Below are positions 1 to 6,782 of a stretch of DNA of 11,528 bases, piece by piece. The DNA comes from Alistipes sp. (GTDB taxonomy: Bacteria; Bacteroidota; Bacteroidia; Bacteroidales; Rikenellaceae). A program made the translations under genes and the position numbers. Each line of letters starts with the position of its first letter. Within the stretch, counting starts at the first letter, position 1. Below the pieces are notes generated by a model that saw only the letters and a program-made list of their open reading frames with translations, had not been told where the DNA came from and searched no databases. Where the stretch lies: NCBI GenBank assembly GCA_017561105.1, contig JAFZDR010000152.1, forward strand, positions 1 to 11,528, written 5' to 3'.

Positions 1-1380
1 GACCCAGCTGCCGAGGATGCTGAAAATACCTATCTTGCAGGTTGTGTTGCTCTCGCTAACACTGCCGATTTGGGTGATGCTTGTCACACTTTGGAGAACT
101 CGGGTAACATTACATTCGAGGGTGACTATGGTGCTAAGATCCTCAATATAGGAGGTTGTACTGGATATATGTATGGTAATGCCGACACCAACCACTCATT
201 CCATAATAGTGGAGATATCACCTATAATGGTACACCATTTAAAGTTGGCATAGATAATCATATGCGTTTGGGCGGTATCTCTTGCTACCTCCAGTGTACA
301 GTCCGAGATATGACCAATGATGGTAATATCACTGTTTCGGGATCGGTAGGTCATAGCTTGTATGTAGGTGGTGTATTCGCCAACCCTAATGGTTACAACC
401 GTACCAGATTGGTAAATAATGGTGATATCACCTTGAATGGTACAGTCAATAAGGACTGCTTCATCGGCGGTATCTCGTACGAGCTCAAGGCGGGTAACAA
501 GAAGACCTGGCTCAATTGTGTAAACAATGGTAATATCACTACAAATAAGAATGCTTTGGCGAAGGGTACTTTGTCGATTGCTGGTATCATTGCGAAGGCT
601 TCTACTAAGGACGAGAATAAGATTTTCCAGGGCTGTGAGAATAACGGAAACATTTCGAGCTATGGTAAGTCAACTGGAACAGTCATTCTCGGAGGTCTTA
701 TTGGCTATGTAAGTAATGGTGTAGGTATCATCGTGAAGGATGGCTTTGTGAATAATGGTACAATCACCTATGGCGGTACAACCGATGGTGCTGATGCGGT
801 ATATGTTGGTGGTGTTATTGGCTATGCCTATACCTTCGGATACGACACAACTACCTGGACAGGCAAGGTTATAAACAACGGTAATATCATCGCTTCGGGT
901 GTTTCAATCGGAGGTCAGTACAATGTAGGTGGTATCTTTGCTGCATATTTGGGTGATGTAGGCGAGGCTGTAGAGCTCTACAACTTTGGTAATATCACCG
1001 TAACCGGAAGTGGTGGCACCAAGAATGGTGTTGAGGGTATTGAGAAGATTGGCGGTATCGCTGGTAGAAATGATGGATTCACCCTCCGCAATGCAACTTC
1101 GTATTGCAACATCGACGCTAAGACAGCAAACTATGTAGGTTTTATCTGTGGTGAGCCACGCTCTACAACCGTAATCGCAAGCAACTGCCATGTTGGAGGT
1201 AAGCTCCTCGGCGAGTATAATGTGGAGGATGAGACTTACAAGACTACCGATCTCACAGCCGAGAACTTCTTCGAGTTTATCTATGGCGGCACAACCGATT
1301 GGACAGGCGTTGACGGCTACGATGGTTGCGGCGTCCTCACCGAGAAACCAACAATTCCAACTACACCAACAGTAGAATAA
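1..1380 (+). CDS. Repeat-rich surface protein, C-terminal part (5' end outside window)
   Basis: The frame is open from base 1 to the TAA at 1378-1380, so the 459 codons here are the C-terminal part of a longer protein; the TTG at 70 lies inside the open frame and is not a convincing start. About ten copies of a unit containing N-[NSDF]-G-[ND]-I-[TS] begin at 97, 205, 316, 415, 523, 640, 751, 874, 982 and, degenerate, 1099, spaced 33-41 residues. Each unit also carries a glycine/hydrophobic stretch such as YVGGVIG or NVGGIFA. Such short Gly/Asn-rich repeats usually fold as a right-handed beta-helix (GLUG-like or pectate-lyase-like) in secreted adhesins or surface proteins. The last 50 residues (from about 1230) leave the repeat pattern and end in a Pro/Thr-rich tail (PTIPTTPTVE). 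I infer a cell-surface or secreted protein; the N-terminus that would show a signal or lipobox is missing. The substrate is unknown. A 38-codon gene follows 21 bases downstream and probably shares the transcript. Confidence 0.85.
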   Translation, partial: DPAAEDAENTYLAGCVALANTADLGDACHTLENSGNITFEGDYGAKILNIGGCTGYMYGNADTNHSFHNSGDITYNGTPFKVGIDNHMRLGGISCYLQCTVRDMTNDGNITVSGSVGHSLYVGGVFANPNGYNRTRLVNNGDITLNGTVNKDCFIGGISYELKAGNKKTWLNCVNNGNITTNKNALAKGTLSIAGIIAKASTKDENKIFQGCENNGNISSYGKSTGTVILGGLIGYVSNGVGIIVKDGFVNNGTITYGGTTDGADAVYVGGVIGYAYTFGYDTTTWTGKVINNGNIIASGVSIGGQYNVGGIFAAYLGDVGEAVELYNFGNITVTGSGGTKNGVEGIEKIGGIAGRNDGFTLRNATSYCNIDAKTANYVGFICGEPRSTTVIASNCHVGGKLLGEYNVEDETYKTTDLTAENFFEFIYGGTTDWTGVDGYDGCGVLTEKPTIPTTPTVE

Positions 1381-1401
1381 CCCTTAAAAACAGCTACGAC
1401 T

Positions 1402-1518
1402 ATGAAAAACTATTTAAGACCAGAATTTGAAATTTTTGAGGTAGCTGTCGAGGGCGGCTACGGCGATAGCGTTCTTCTTCCGGGCTTCGGAGGCGAAAAC
1501 GACGAGTTGGTATATTAG
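1402..1518 (+). CDS. 38-residue peptide of the YxxPExE type downstream of a surface protein
   Basis: ATG at 1402 opens 38 codons ending in TAG at 1516-1518. The peptide begins MKNYLRPEFEIFEVAVEGG and ends in a Gly/acidic tail, GFGGENDELVY. It starts 21 bases after the stop of the repeat protein and is followed 17 bases later by a strong terminator, so it is the last gene of that operon. From memory, short proteins with an N-terminal Y-x-x-P-E-x-E-[IVF]-x-E-[VI] pattern are frequent in Bacteroidales, often near fimbrillin-like or surface-protein genes, and have no agreed function. No signal peptide or membrane segment is visible: the N-terminal half alternates charged and hydrophobic residues and could form one beta strand. 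The family resemblance, start-codon context and position support a real gene; the function is unknown. Confidence 0.7.
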   Translation: MKNYLRPEFEIFEVAVEGGYGDSVLLPGFGGENDELVY

Positions 1519-1535
1519 TATTGGAGCAAATAGCG

Positions 1536-1570
1536 GATATGGGCGGGTACTACTCGCCCATATCTTATTT
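1536..1570 (+). terminator. Rho-independent terminator of the surface-protein/peptide operon
   Basis: A perfect 10-bp arm GATATGGGCG (1536-1545) pairs with CGCCCATATC (1555-1564). The stem extends inward by a G-T and a G-C pair to leave a 5-base loop, TACTA. It is followed by TTATTT. It lies 17 bases after the stop of the small peptide gene. Confidence 0.8.
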
Positions 1571-1666
1571 CCTATAAGCCAATGAAATAGGGATGTTATC
1601 TCTTCTATTTGTAATATTTTCTGCAAAAAAATGGCAACGGGGTGCACTTTTCTCCGAAAATATGGC

Positions 1667-1674
1667 TATATTTG
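1667..1674 (+). promoter_or_regulatory. Bacteroidota -7 promoter box for the barrel protein gene
   Basis: TATATTTG fits the Bacteroidota sigma-ABfr -7 consensus TAnnTTTG. It lies 33 bases before the ATG at 1708, giving a leader of roughly 25 bases. No clear TTTG -33 box sits at 19-21 bases upstream; only a T-rich run at 1648-1651 is close. The terminator at 1536-1570 makes a separate promoter necessary here. Confidence 0.6.
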
Positions 1675-1707
1675 CATATAACAAATGTATATTAATGTTA
1701 AAAAACA

Positions 1708-2328
1708 ATGCGTATGAAAAAGATTTTTCTCGTTTTGGCAGCTGCGCTTTGCGTGGCAACAGTTTCGGCTCAGAGCAAGCTCGAACAGGGTGTAGATAAG
1801 TTGGTTAAGACCGCAGCAGCTCAGAAGTGGTCGGTCGGTCTACGAGTAGGTTCTCATGAACAGGCTGTTGCAGAGTGCTTCTATTCTGATAATAAGTATT
1901 TTGAGGGTCGCCTCGGTTTGGGTGTTGTTGGTGATTTGAGCGCAGACTTTGCACTCCTCCACAATTGGAACTGCTGCAACTGGGATTGGACTCCAAATGC
2001 AGGTTCATGGTTCCTCGATGCCGGTGTCGGTGTGAACGTTGGTGGAAACAAGGGCGCATTCTGGTGCGGTGTTGTTGGTCAGGCAAAGTTCGGTATCAAG
2101 TTCAACAAGGTGCCTATCCGTCTTGCAGTTGATGTATCACCTTCATTCGGTCCGGTTCGTGAGTATGCTCATGAGGTTGTAGTTGGTGAAGAGACGATTA
2201 CAGTAACTAATGATGCTGGAGAGACAATCACTACAGTTAAGCCTGTGGTAGAGACTGCTCCAGGAAAGTGGAAGTTCCATAAGGGTGGTTTGTTGAACCT
2301 CTCTGTCTCGGCAACATACTGCTTCTAA
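1708..2328 (+). CDS. Outer-membrane beta-barrel protein, small (206 aa)
   Basis: The protein has a clear Sec signal peptide: MRMKKIF, a hydrophobic core LVLAAALCVATVSA, and likely cleavage after Ala21. The mature chain alternates polar and hydrophobic residues in short stretches (WSVGLRVG, GRLGLGVVG, WFLDAGVGVNVGG, FWCGVVGQAKFGIKF, IRLAVDVSPSFGP, LLNLSVSATYCF) and ends in an aromatic Phe, the usual signal for BAM-dependent insertion. This suggests an eight-strand-type barrel of unknown function. A loop at residues 155-187 is rich in Thr/Val/Glu, and residues 86-94 carry an unusual Trp/Cys cluster (NWNCCNWDW). ATG 1708 is chosen as the first start; ATG 1714 (MKKIF) is equally plausible and would not alter the signal peptide. 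The gene stands alone between two terminators, with its own -7 box. No enzymatic motif is seen; it could be a structural porin-like or OmpA/OmpW-like barrel, but no specific family is claimed. Confidence 0.8.
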   Translation: MRMKKIFLVLAAALCVATVSAQSKLEQGVDKLVKTAAAQKWSVGLRVGSHEQAVAECFYSDNKYFEGRLGLGVVGDLSADFALLHNWNCCNWDWTPNAGSWFLDAGVGVNVGGNKGAFWCGVVGQAKFGIKFNKVPIRLAVDVSPSFGPVREYAHEVVVGEETITVTNDAGETITTVKPVVETAPGKWKFHKGGLLNLSVSATYCF

Positions 2329-2342
2329 TTGAAGGTCAATAC

Positions 2343-2381
2343 AAAAAAATATCGTGGGCAACTCGCTCACGATATTTTTTT
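2343..2381. terminator. Bidirectional hairpin terminator between convergent genes
   Basis: A 17-bp stem is formed by 2343-2359 and 2365-2381 around a 5-base loop, AACTC, with one G-T pair. Seven A's open the left arm and seven T's close the right arm, so a U-tract follows the hairpin on either strand. It lies 14 bases past the barrel gene stop and 15 bases past the mltD stop, and so can end transcription from both sides. Confidence 0.85.
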
Positions 2382-2396
2382 ATTCTCAACTTCTCT

Positions 2397-3755
2397 CTAC
2401 GCTCTCGGCTTCGGCTTCTCAATGCGGAGCTTCTGACCGGGACGAATAATGGTCGAGTTTAGCTTGTTCCACTTCATAATCTCCTTTACGGTGCAGCGGT
2501 TACGCTTGGCAATAAGACCAAGGTTGTCGCCACTGCGCACGGTATAGATGTAGCCCACACCCTCGGCGCGTTTCTTGTCGAGGTTTGCAGGGTTGATGTA
2601 CTCCTTCAGGTAGATCGAATCCTTGCTGTGGATCTCCTTCTCGTAAGCTACGAACTCGCTGGTATAGCGCGTAGGCAGACGCAACGAGTAGGCCTTGCGT
2701 GTCGCAGGCACGATATCCAACTTATACTGCGGGTTCAAGTCGCGCAGAGTCTCGATAGGGATATTCAATGTCGATGCCACCTGACCGAGGTGCATTACAC
2801 GATTTATCATTACGGTGTCTGTTGCGATGCAGTCGGGTAGTGCCGCGGGGGTGATATTGTGCGCCTTGTGGTAGTTGTAGGCGTAGGCTGCGGCGATATA
2901 CTTCGGCACATAACCGCGTGTCTCGCGTGGTAAGAAGTCGTAGATATCCCAGAAGGTCTTGCAGCTCTCGCCCGCACGCGCTAAGGCACGATTTACATTG
3001 CCCGGGCCGCAGTTGTAGGCAGCAATGGCAAGCGACCAATCGCCATATACCTTATATAGGTATGCGAGGAACTTGCACGCCGCGCGAGTAGATTTCAATA
3101 CATCGCATCGCTCATCAACTAACGAGTTTATCTCCAATCCCAAATTTTTACCCGTAGCAGGCATAAACTGCCACAAACCTACAGCTCCCATGCGCGATGT
3201 GGCGCGAATAGAGAGGTTCGATTCGATAATCGGCAGATAGCGCAACTCGAGTGGCAAACCTGCGGCTGCCAACTCCTCCTCGATAATAGGGAAGTAGTAT
3301 TGCGAGAGCGCCAACACATTGCGAATCGGGCTCCAACGACCATTCAGATATTGGGTGATATAGTTGCGCACGATGTAGTTGTAAGGCAACTGCACGGGCG
3401 ATACCATCTCGAGTAGTCGCTGCTTGTAGAGCGAGTCTACGGGGAGCGTTGCCGAGGTGTCGTCGTCGCCGTTGTACGCCTCGAAGAAGTGCTTTGCGCT
3501 CTGCTCCTGGTGCATCACCACCCACGCCTCGACGAGTGAATCTATCTCGGCAGGAGTGTGGGCGAGTTGGAGTGTGTCGATACGAGGTGCGGGCTTAGGC
3601 TCGACCTTTATGGTATCGGTAACAACCACTCGTATGGTGTCGTATACGGGAATAACAATGGTTTGAGGCTCGCTTCTCTTTCGCTTTGCGGCAAGTGTGA
3701 TAGGCGCACACAAAACTACGAGAACGAGCAGTAAAATAGTCCTCTTCAGCATCAT
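2397..3755 (-). CDS. mltD: Membrane-bound lytic murein transglycosylase D (SLT domain plus LysM)
   Basis: This enzyme cleaves the MurNAc-GlcNAc bond in peptidoglycan, producing 1,6-anhydro ends, in the periplasm. Of its 452 residues, about 1-22 form a signal peptide (RTILLLVLVVLCAPITLA) with no lipobox cysteine at the cleavage site, so it is exported but probably not lipidated. The SLT domain spans about 165-295 with the catalytic Glu178 in LPIIESN, then GLWQFMP (193-199) and AYNCGPGNV (246-254), all hallmarks of the MltD/Slt family. One good LysM repeat lies at 403-446 (YTVRSGDNLGLIAKR...IRPGQKLRI). A weak LysM-like stretch at about 317-361 may be a decayed second copy; E. coli MltD has two. 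The start is ATG at 3755, with a second ATG at 3752. The gene begins 3 bases after the DUF5683 stop and is the last of the parAB operon, so translation is probably coupled. The cell-wall role is secure; the link to chromosome segregation is inference from gene order. Confidence 0.93.
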   Translation of the reverse strand: MMLKRTILLLVLVVLCAPITLAAKRKRSEPQTIVIPVYDTIRVVVTDTIKVEPKPAPRIDTLQLAHTPAEIDSLVEAWVVMHQEQSAKHFFEAYNGDDDTSATLPVDSLYKQRLLEMVSPVQLPYNYIVRNYITQYLNGRWSPIRNVLALSQYYFPIIEEELAAAGLPLELRYLPIIESNLSIRATSRMGAVGLWQFMPATGKNLGLEINSLVDERCDVLKSTRAACKFLAYLYKVYGDWSLAIAAYNCGPGNVNRALARAGESCKTFWDIYDFLPRETRGYVPKYIAAAYAYNYHKAHNITPAALPDCIATDTVMINRVMHLGQVASTLNIPIETLRDLNPQYKLDIVPATRKAYSLRLPTRYTSEFVAYEKEIHSKDSIYLKEYINPANLDKKRAEGVGYIYTVRSGDNLGLIAKRNRCTVKEIMKWNKLNSTIIRPGQKLRIEKPKPRA

Positions 3756-3758
3756 AGA

Positions 3759-5018
3759 TTAAAATGTAAAACCTAAATTCATACCGATAGTTGCACCTCC
3801 ACCGCTGTATGGTGCCATTCGGTTGTAGGAGTATCCGATAACGGGTGACAGACTAACGCTCAAATCTTTCGATATGTCGTAGTCGCGAAGGTGGGCATCG
3901 ACATGAGCATCGACAGCCTGCAATATGTAGAGTCCCGCCGTCAGGATTATACACAAATCTCGGTTACGACGGTAACTGTTACGCAAGTTCTTCAAGAATG
4001 ATAACGAGTAGCGACCGTTGAACTCATCGGGCGAGCCGTTAGGGTAGAGTGTCGGGTCGGGGTTCGATTCGTATTCGGAGAGCAATCTGTAGGCCTTCTG
4101 GAAACGCTGATATCCTCGGTTATTCCAGTCTATACAGTAGATTGTAGTGGCGAAACCTCCGACAACGATAGGAACACGCCAGTAGCTCTTGTTGTAGATC
4201 TGACCCGCTCCGGGGCATATCATCGCGAGCGTGGTTGCCTTATTCACATTCGACACCTCGCTGGTCGAGTATTTCATTACGGTATCACCGATAAAGTAGA
4301 GGTACGACGCTATGGTTGTAACCATAAATGCCTGCCTTATGGTGTTGTACTTTATCATCTCGCTCTGCACGGCGTTCATCTCGTGGGTGCGGTACAGACC
4401 TTGGTCGGTCAGCGACTCGAATTTCGATTTCAGAGGTTGATACTTGCTATTGCCCCACAAGCACAATCCGAGCGATGTTCCCACCGTACCGTAGAGGATC
4501 GGCAACTTCCAATACTGCTTGTTGTAGATCTGTCCGAAGCCTGGCAGCACCAACGATGTGAGCGTAACTCTGCGCAACGACATCGAATCGCTGAAGAACG
4601 GGGTGCGATTTGCTTGCCTCTCAATGCGCTTGCGCTGACGCTCGGTCAGGGTCGAGTCTAAGGCCAACGAGTCGATAGCGAGCGAGTCGCGCGACTTTTC
4701 GAATATCGCCTTGCGAATAGAGTCTGGGAGTTGTCGGCGGATATCCTCTCTGACATTTGCCAACGAGTCGGGCGAGAGCTTTTTTAGTGTATCTACCAAC
4801 TTGGCAATGCGTACAGAGTCCATTCGAGCCTTCTCTAACGAGTCGGGCGTATAGATCTGGCCACTGCGGATAATGGTACGCTCACCTCGTGTCTGACGCG
4901 CAAACGGATTTATCTGCGCCGATGCCGAGAGTGCGAGGAGTAGAAACAGCGAGCCGAGCAGAAGCTTCAGACCTCTGCTTTTAACTACTGCCCCTATATG
5001 TGCCCCCCTGCGTGCCAA
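3759..5018 (-). CDS. DUF5683-type membrane protein with a duplicated PGxGQIYNxxYW module
   Basis: The protein has 419 residues if the TTG at 5018 is used. That start is favoured because the in-frame TAA at 5022-5024 leaves only TTG before the hydrophobic signal, and the next in-frame ATG is residue 66. It lies 7 bases after the parB stop. Residues 17-34 form a signal peptide ending SASA. Residues 59-123 are a polar linker with seven D-S-[LVIT] repeats. Two copies of a module follow: PGFGQIYNKQYWKLPILYG at about 159-177 and PGAGQIYNKSYWRVPIVVGG at about 269-288, each with a hydrophobic segment behind it. A further hydrophobic stretch at 355-368 is followed by DAHVDAHLRDYD (370-381), typical of DUF5683 as I recall it. 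The C-terminus ends GMNLGFTF, like an outer-membrane strand. The family is of unknown function and largely confined to Bacteroidota. Its place between parB and mltD suggests an envelope role, but this is not shown. Confidence 0.85.
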   Translation of the reverse strand: MARRGAHIGAVVKSRGLKLLLGSLFLLLALSASAQINPFARQTRGERTIIRSGQIYTPDSLEKARMDSVRIAKLVDTLKKLSPDSLANVREDIRRQLPDSIRKAIFEKSRDSLAIDSLALDSTLTERQRKRIERQANRTPFFSDSMSLRRVTLTSLVLPGFGQIYNKQYWKLPILYGTVGTSLGLCLWGNSKYQPLKSKFESLTDQGLYRTHEMNAVQSEMIKYNTIRQAFMVTTIASYLYFIGDTVMKYSTSEVSNVNKATTLAMICPGAGQIYNKSYWRVPIVVGGFATTIYCIDWNNRGYQRFQKAYRLLSEYESNPDPTLYPNGSPDEFNGRYSLSFLKNLRNSYRRNRDLCIILTAGLYILQAVDAHVDAHLRDYDISKDLSVSLSPVIGYSYNRMAPYSGGGATIGMNLGFTF

Positions 5019-5025
5019 CGGTTAT

Positions 5026-5886
5026 TTAGAGTTTGTTGAACTTCTTTACAAACTTGTCGATATCGGCATCCGACGAGAAGTCGATAATGATCTTGCCGCC
5101 GCCATTCTTTCCGCGCTTGATTGCGATATCCTGCGAGAAGAACTTCTCGAGGTACTCAACCAAACGGCTGTACGACTCCGGATACTCCTCGTCGATAGCT
5201 GTTGTAGCCTTGGCCTTCTTCTCCGATGTGTTGCGTACCAACTCCTCGAGCTGGCGCACCGAAAGGTTTTTCTTTACGCAACGAGCCAGCAACGACAGCT
5301 GCTTGGCCTTGCTCTCTACAGCTGCGATAGCCTTGGCGTGTCCCATCGAGATGATACCGCCCTTGATTGCGAACTGCACCTCTTCTGGGAGGTTCAATAG
5401 ACGGAGATAGTTAGCTACGGTCGAACGCTTCTTGCCAAGACGCTCGGCGAGAGCCTCCTGTGTCAAGCCGCACTCCTCTACGAGTCGCTGCATACCGAGC
5501 GAAATCTCGATAGCGTTGAGATCCTCGCGCTGAATGTTCTCTACGAGAGCCATTGCGTGGAGTGTGGTGTCATCCACCTCGCGGATGTATGCAGGCACAG
5601 CCTTCAATCCCGCCTTCTCCGATGCTCTCCAACGACGCTCACCGCTGATGATGATATACTTGTCGCCGTTGCGCTTTACGGTGATAGGCTGGATAAGACC
5701 CAACTGACGAATAGACTCCGCCAACTCCTCGAGTGCCTCCTCGTCAAAGTCGGTACGAGGCTGTGTAGGGTTCGGAAGAATGTCCGAGAGGAGAATCTCG
5801 CTCATCTCCTCCATTGGCTTAGCCTTAACCTCAATATTGCCGCCGAAGATAGCATCCAATCCGCGGCCTAATCCTTTCTGTTTCAT
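5026..5886 (-). CDS. parB: Chromosome-partitioning protein ParB (Spo0J family)
   Basis: ParB binds centromere-like parS sites, spreads along DNA as a CTP-gated clamp and stimulates the ParA ATPase for origin segregation. The 286-residue protein opens with the family signature KGLGRGLDAIFGG. The N-terminal ParB/Srx domain carries PNPTQPR (38-44), the CTP-binding box GERRWRA (82-88) and ENIQREDLN (116-124). A helix-turn-helix lies at about 141-164 (LTQEALAERLGKKRSTVANY). The C-terminal 50 residues, rich in Lys, Phe and Ile, fit the dimerisation domain. The length is normal for chromosomal ParB. The ATG at 5886 overlaps the last base of the parA stop (TAATG arrangement), so translation is coupled to parA. 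I searched for a parS-like TGTTnCACGTGnAACA palindrome in the window and saw none; parS sites need not be next to the gene. Confidence 0.96.
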   Translation of the reverse strand: MKQKGLGRGLDAIFGGNIEVKAKPMEEMSEILLSDILPNPTQPRTDFDEEALEELAESIRQLGLIQPITVKRNGDKYIIISGERRWRASEKAGLKAVPAYIREVDDTTLHAMALVENIQREDLNAIEISLGMQRLVEECGLTQEALAERLGKKRSTVANYLRLLNLPEEVQFAIKGGIISMGHAKAIAAVESKAKQLSLLARCVKKNLSVRQLEELVRNTSEKKAKATTAIDEEYPESYSRLVEYLEKFFSQDIAIKRGKNGGGKIIIDFSSDADIDKFVKKFNKL

Positions 5887-6659
5887 TATTTTGTCTGTTT
5901 TTTACGATTCTTCTTCAAGAACTCCTTTGCAAGGAGCAGATAGTTTGTGGCACCGCTTGCCGATGCATCATACAACATCACAGGCTTGCCGTGCGATGGA
6001 GCTTCGCCCAAACGGATGTTGCGCTGAATTACGGTGTCGTAGGCGAGTGGACCAAAGTGCTCGCGCACCTCGGTTGCCACTTGGTTGTTCAGGCGGTTGC
6101 GCATATACATTGTGAGCAGGAAACCCTCGATCTCGAGCGACGGATTGAGATTACCCTTCACAAGTTTGATAGTGTTGAGCAACTTGCTCAAGCCCTCCAA
6201 TGCAAGGTACTCGCACTGCACCGGAATAAGTACCGAGTCGGCCGCCGTAAGGATATTTACGGTGGTGAAGCCGAGCGATGGCGAGCAGTCGATGAAGATA
6301 TAATCGAAACTGTCGCGCACGCTGTCGATAATGCTCTTTACGACATGGTGGCTATTCTCCATATTCGGGAGCTCGGTGTCGGCAGCTACAAGGTTAATGC
6401 TCGATGGCAATACCCATAGGTTTTTGACATCCTCGCTGTGGAGCATCACCTCCTTTGCGGTGCGCTCACCCGTGATACACTCGTAGATACCCTCCGAATT
6501 TATATCAAAACCCAAACCCGATGTGGCATTTGCCTGCGGATCGGCGTCGATAAGAAGTACCTTCTTACCGAGCAGGGCTATTGAAGCCGAGAGATTTATT
6601 GCGGTGGTAGTTTTTCCCACTCCGCCTTTTTGGTTTGCCAATGCGACAACTTTACCCAT
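5886..6659 (-). CDS. parA: Chromosome-partitioning ATPase ParA (Soj family)
   Basis: This ATPase binds DNA non-specifically as an ATP dimer and works with ParB to move or position origins; Soj homologues also touch replication initiation. With the ATG at 6659 the protein has 257 residues and starts MGKVVALANQKGGVGKTTTA, the classic N-terminus of the family. The deviant Walker A motif KGGVGKTT is at 11-18 with the signature Lys11 and Lys16; DADPQAN (switch I) is at 38-44; the Walker B YIFIDCSPSLG lies near 120-130 (Asp124). The frame stays open upstream to 6758, but those 33 extra codons read across the promoter region and are not family-like, so 6659 is chosen. It is first in the parA-parB-DUF5683-mltD operon, with a matching promoter 45 bases upstream. 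Confidence 0.96.
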   Translation of the reverse strand: MGKVVALANQKGGVGKTTTAINLSASIALLGKKVLLIDADPQANATSGLGFDINSEGIYECITGERTAKEVMLHSEDVKNLWVLPSSINLVAADTELPNMENSHHVVKSIIDSVRDSFDYIFIDCSPSLGFTTVNILTAADSVLIPVQCEYLALEGLSKLLNTIKLVKGNLNPSLEIEGFLLTMYMRNRLNNQVATEVREHFGPLAYDTVIQRNIRLGEAPSHGKPVMLYDASASGATNYLLLAKEFLKKNRKKQTK

Positions 6660-6703
6660 ATTGTGAAATATTCCCTTAGTAGTTATTATAAATAATAATC
6701 GGG

Positions 6704-6736
6704 CAAATTTAATAATTTTAATTTGATTTACCCAAA
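6704..6736 (-). promoter_or_regulatory. Promoter of the parAB operon (-33 and -7 boxes)
   Basis: On the minus strand, TTTG (6736-6733) is followed after 21 bases by TAAATTTG (6711-6704). This matches the Bacteroidota pattern TTTG-N19-21-TAnnTTTG. It points at parA and leaves a leader of about 38 bases before the ATG at 6659. It is the best promoter match in the window. Confidence 0.75.
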
Positions 6737-6765
6737 TAAAGTTTCCCTTTTGTTCCAAAAATGCT

Positions 6766-6773
6766 TAACTTCG
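6766..6773 (+). promoter_or_regulatory. Likely -7 box for the CPBP protease gene
   Basis: TAACTTCG resembles the TAnnTTTG box with one change. A weak TTTC at 6742-6745 lies 20 bases upstream as a possible -33. Transcription would begin near 6780, only a few bases before the ATG at 6783, so the message would have almost no leader from that start or about 15 bases from the ATG at 6795. It diverges from the parA promoter within the same 123-base gap. Confidence 0.45.
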
Positions 6774-6782
6774 CACTCGGAA

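Noticed and set aside
97..1120. Regular repeats as a CRISPR-like array
   Set aside because: The repeats are conserved at protein level, in frame with one long CDS, and diverge in nucleotides; they are protein repeats.
1414..1647. Minus-strand frame of 77 codons across the peptide gene and terminator
   Set aside because: It runs through the hairpin terminator and has no motif or promoter.
1670..1686. Small inverted repeat ATTTG...CAAAT just after the -7 box of the barrel gene
   Set aside because: Only 5-bp arms in A/T-rich DNA; not distinguishable from chance.
6660..6758. 33-codon N-terminal extension of parA
   Set aside because: It covers the -7 box and leader, has an A/T-rich non-family sequence, and the ParA signature begins exactly at ATG 6659.
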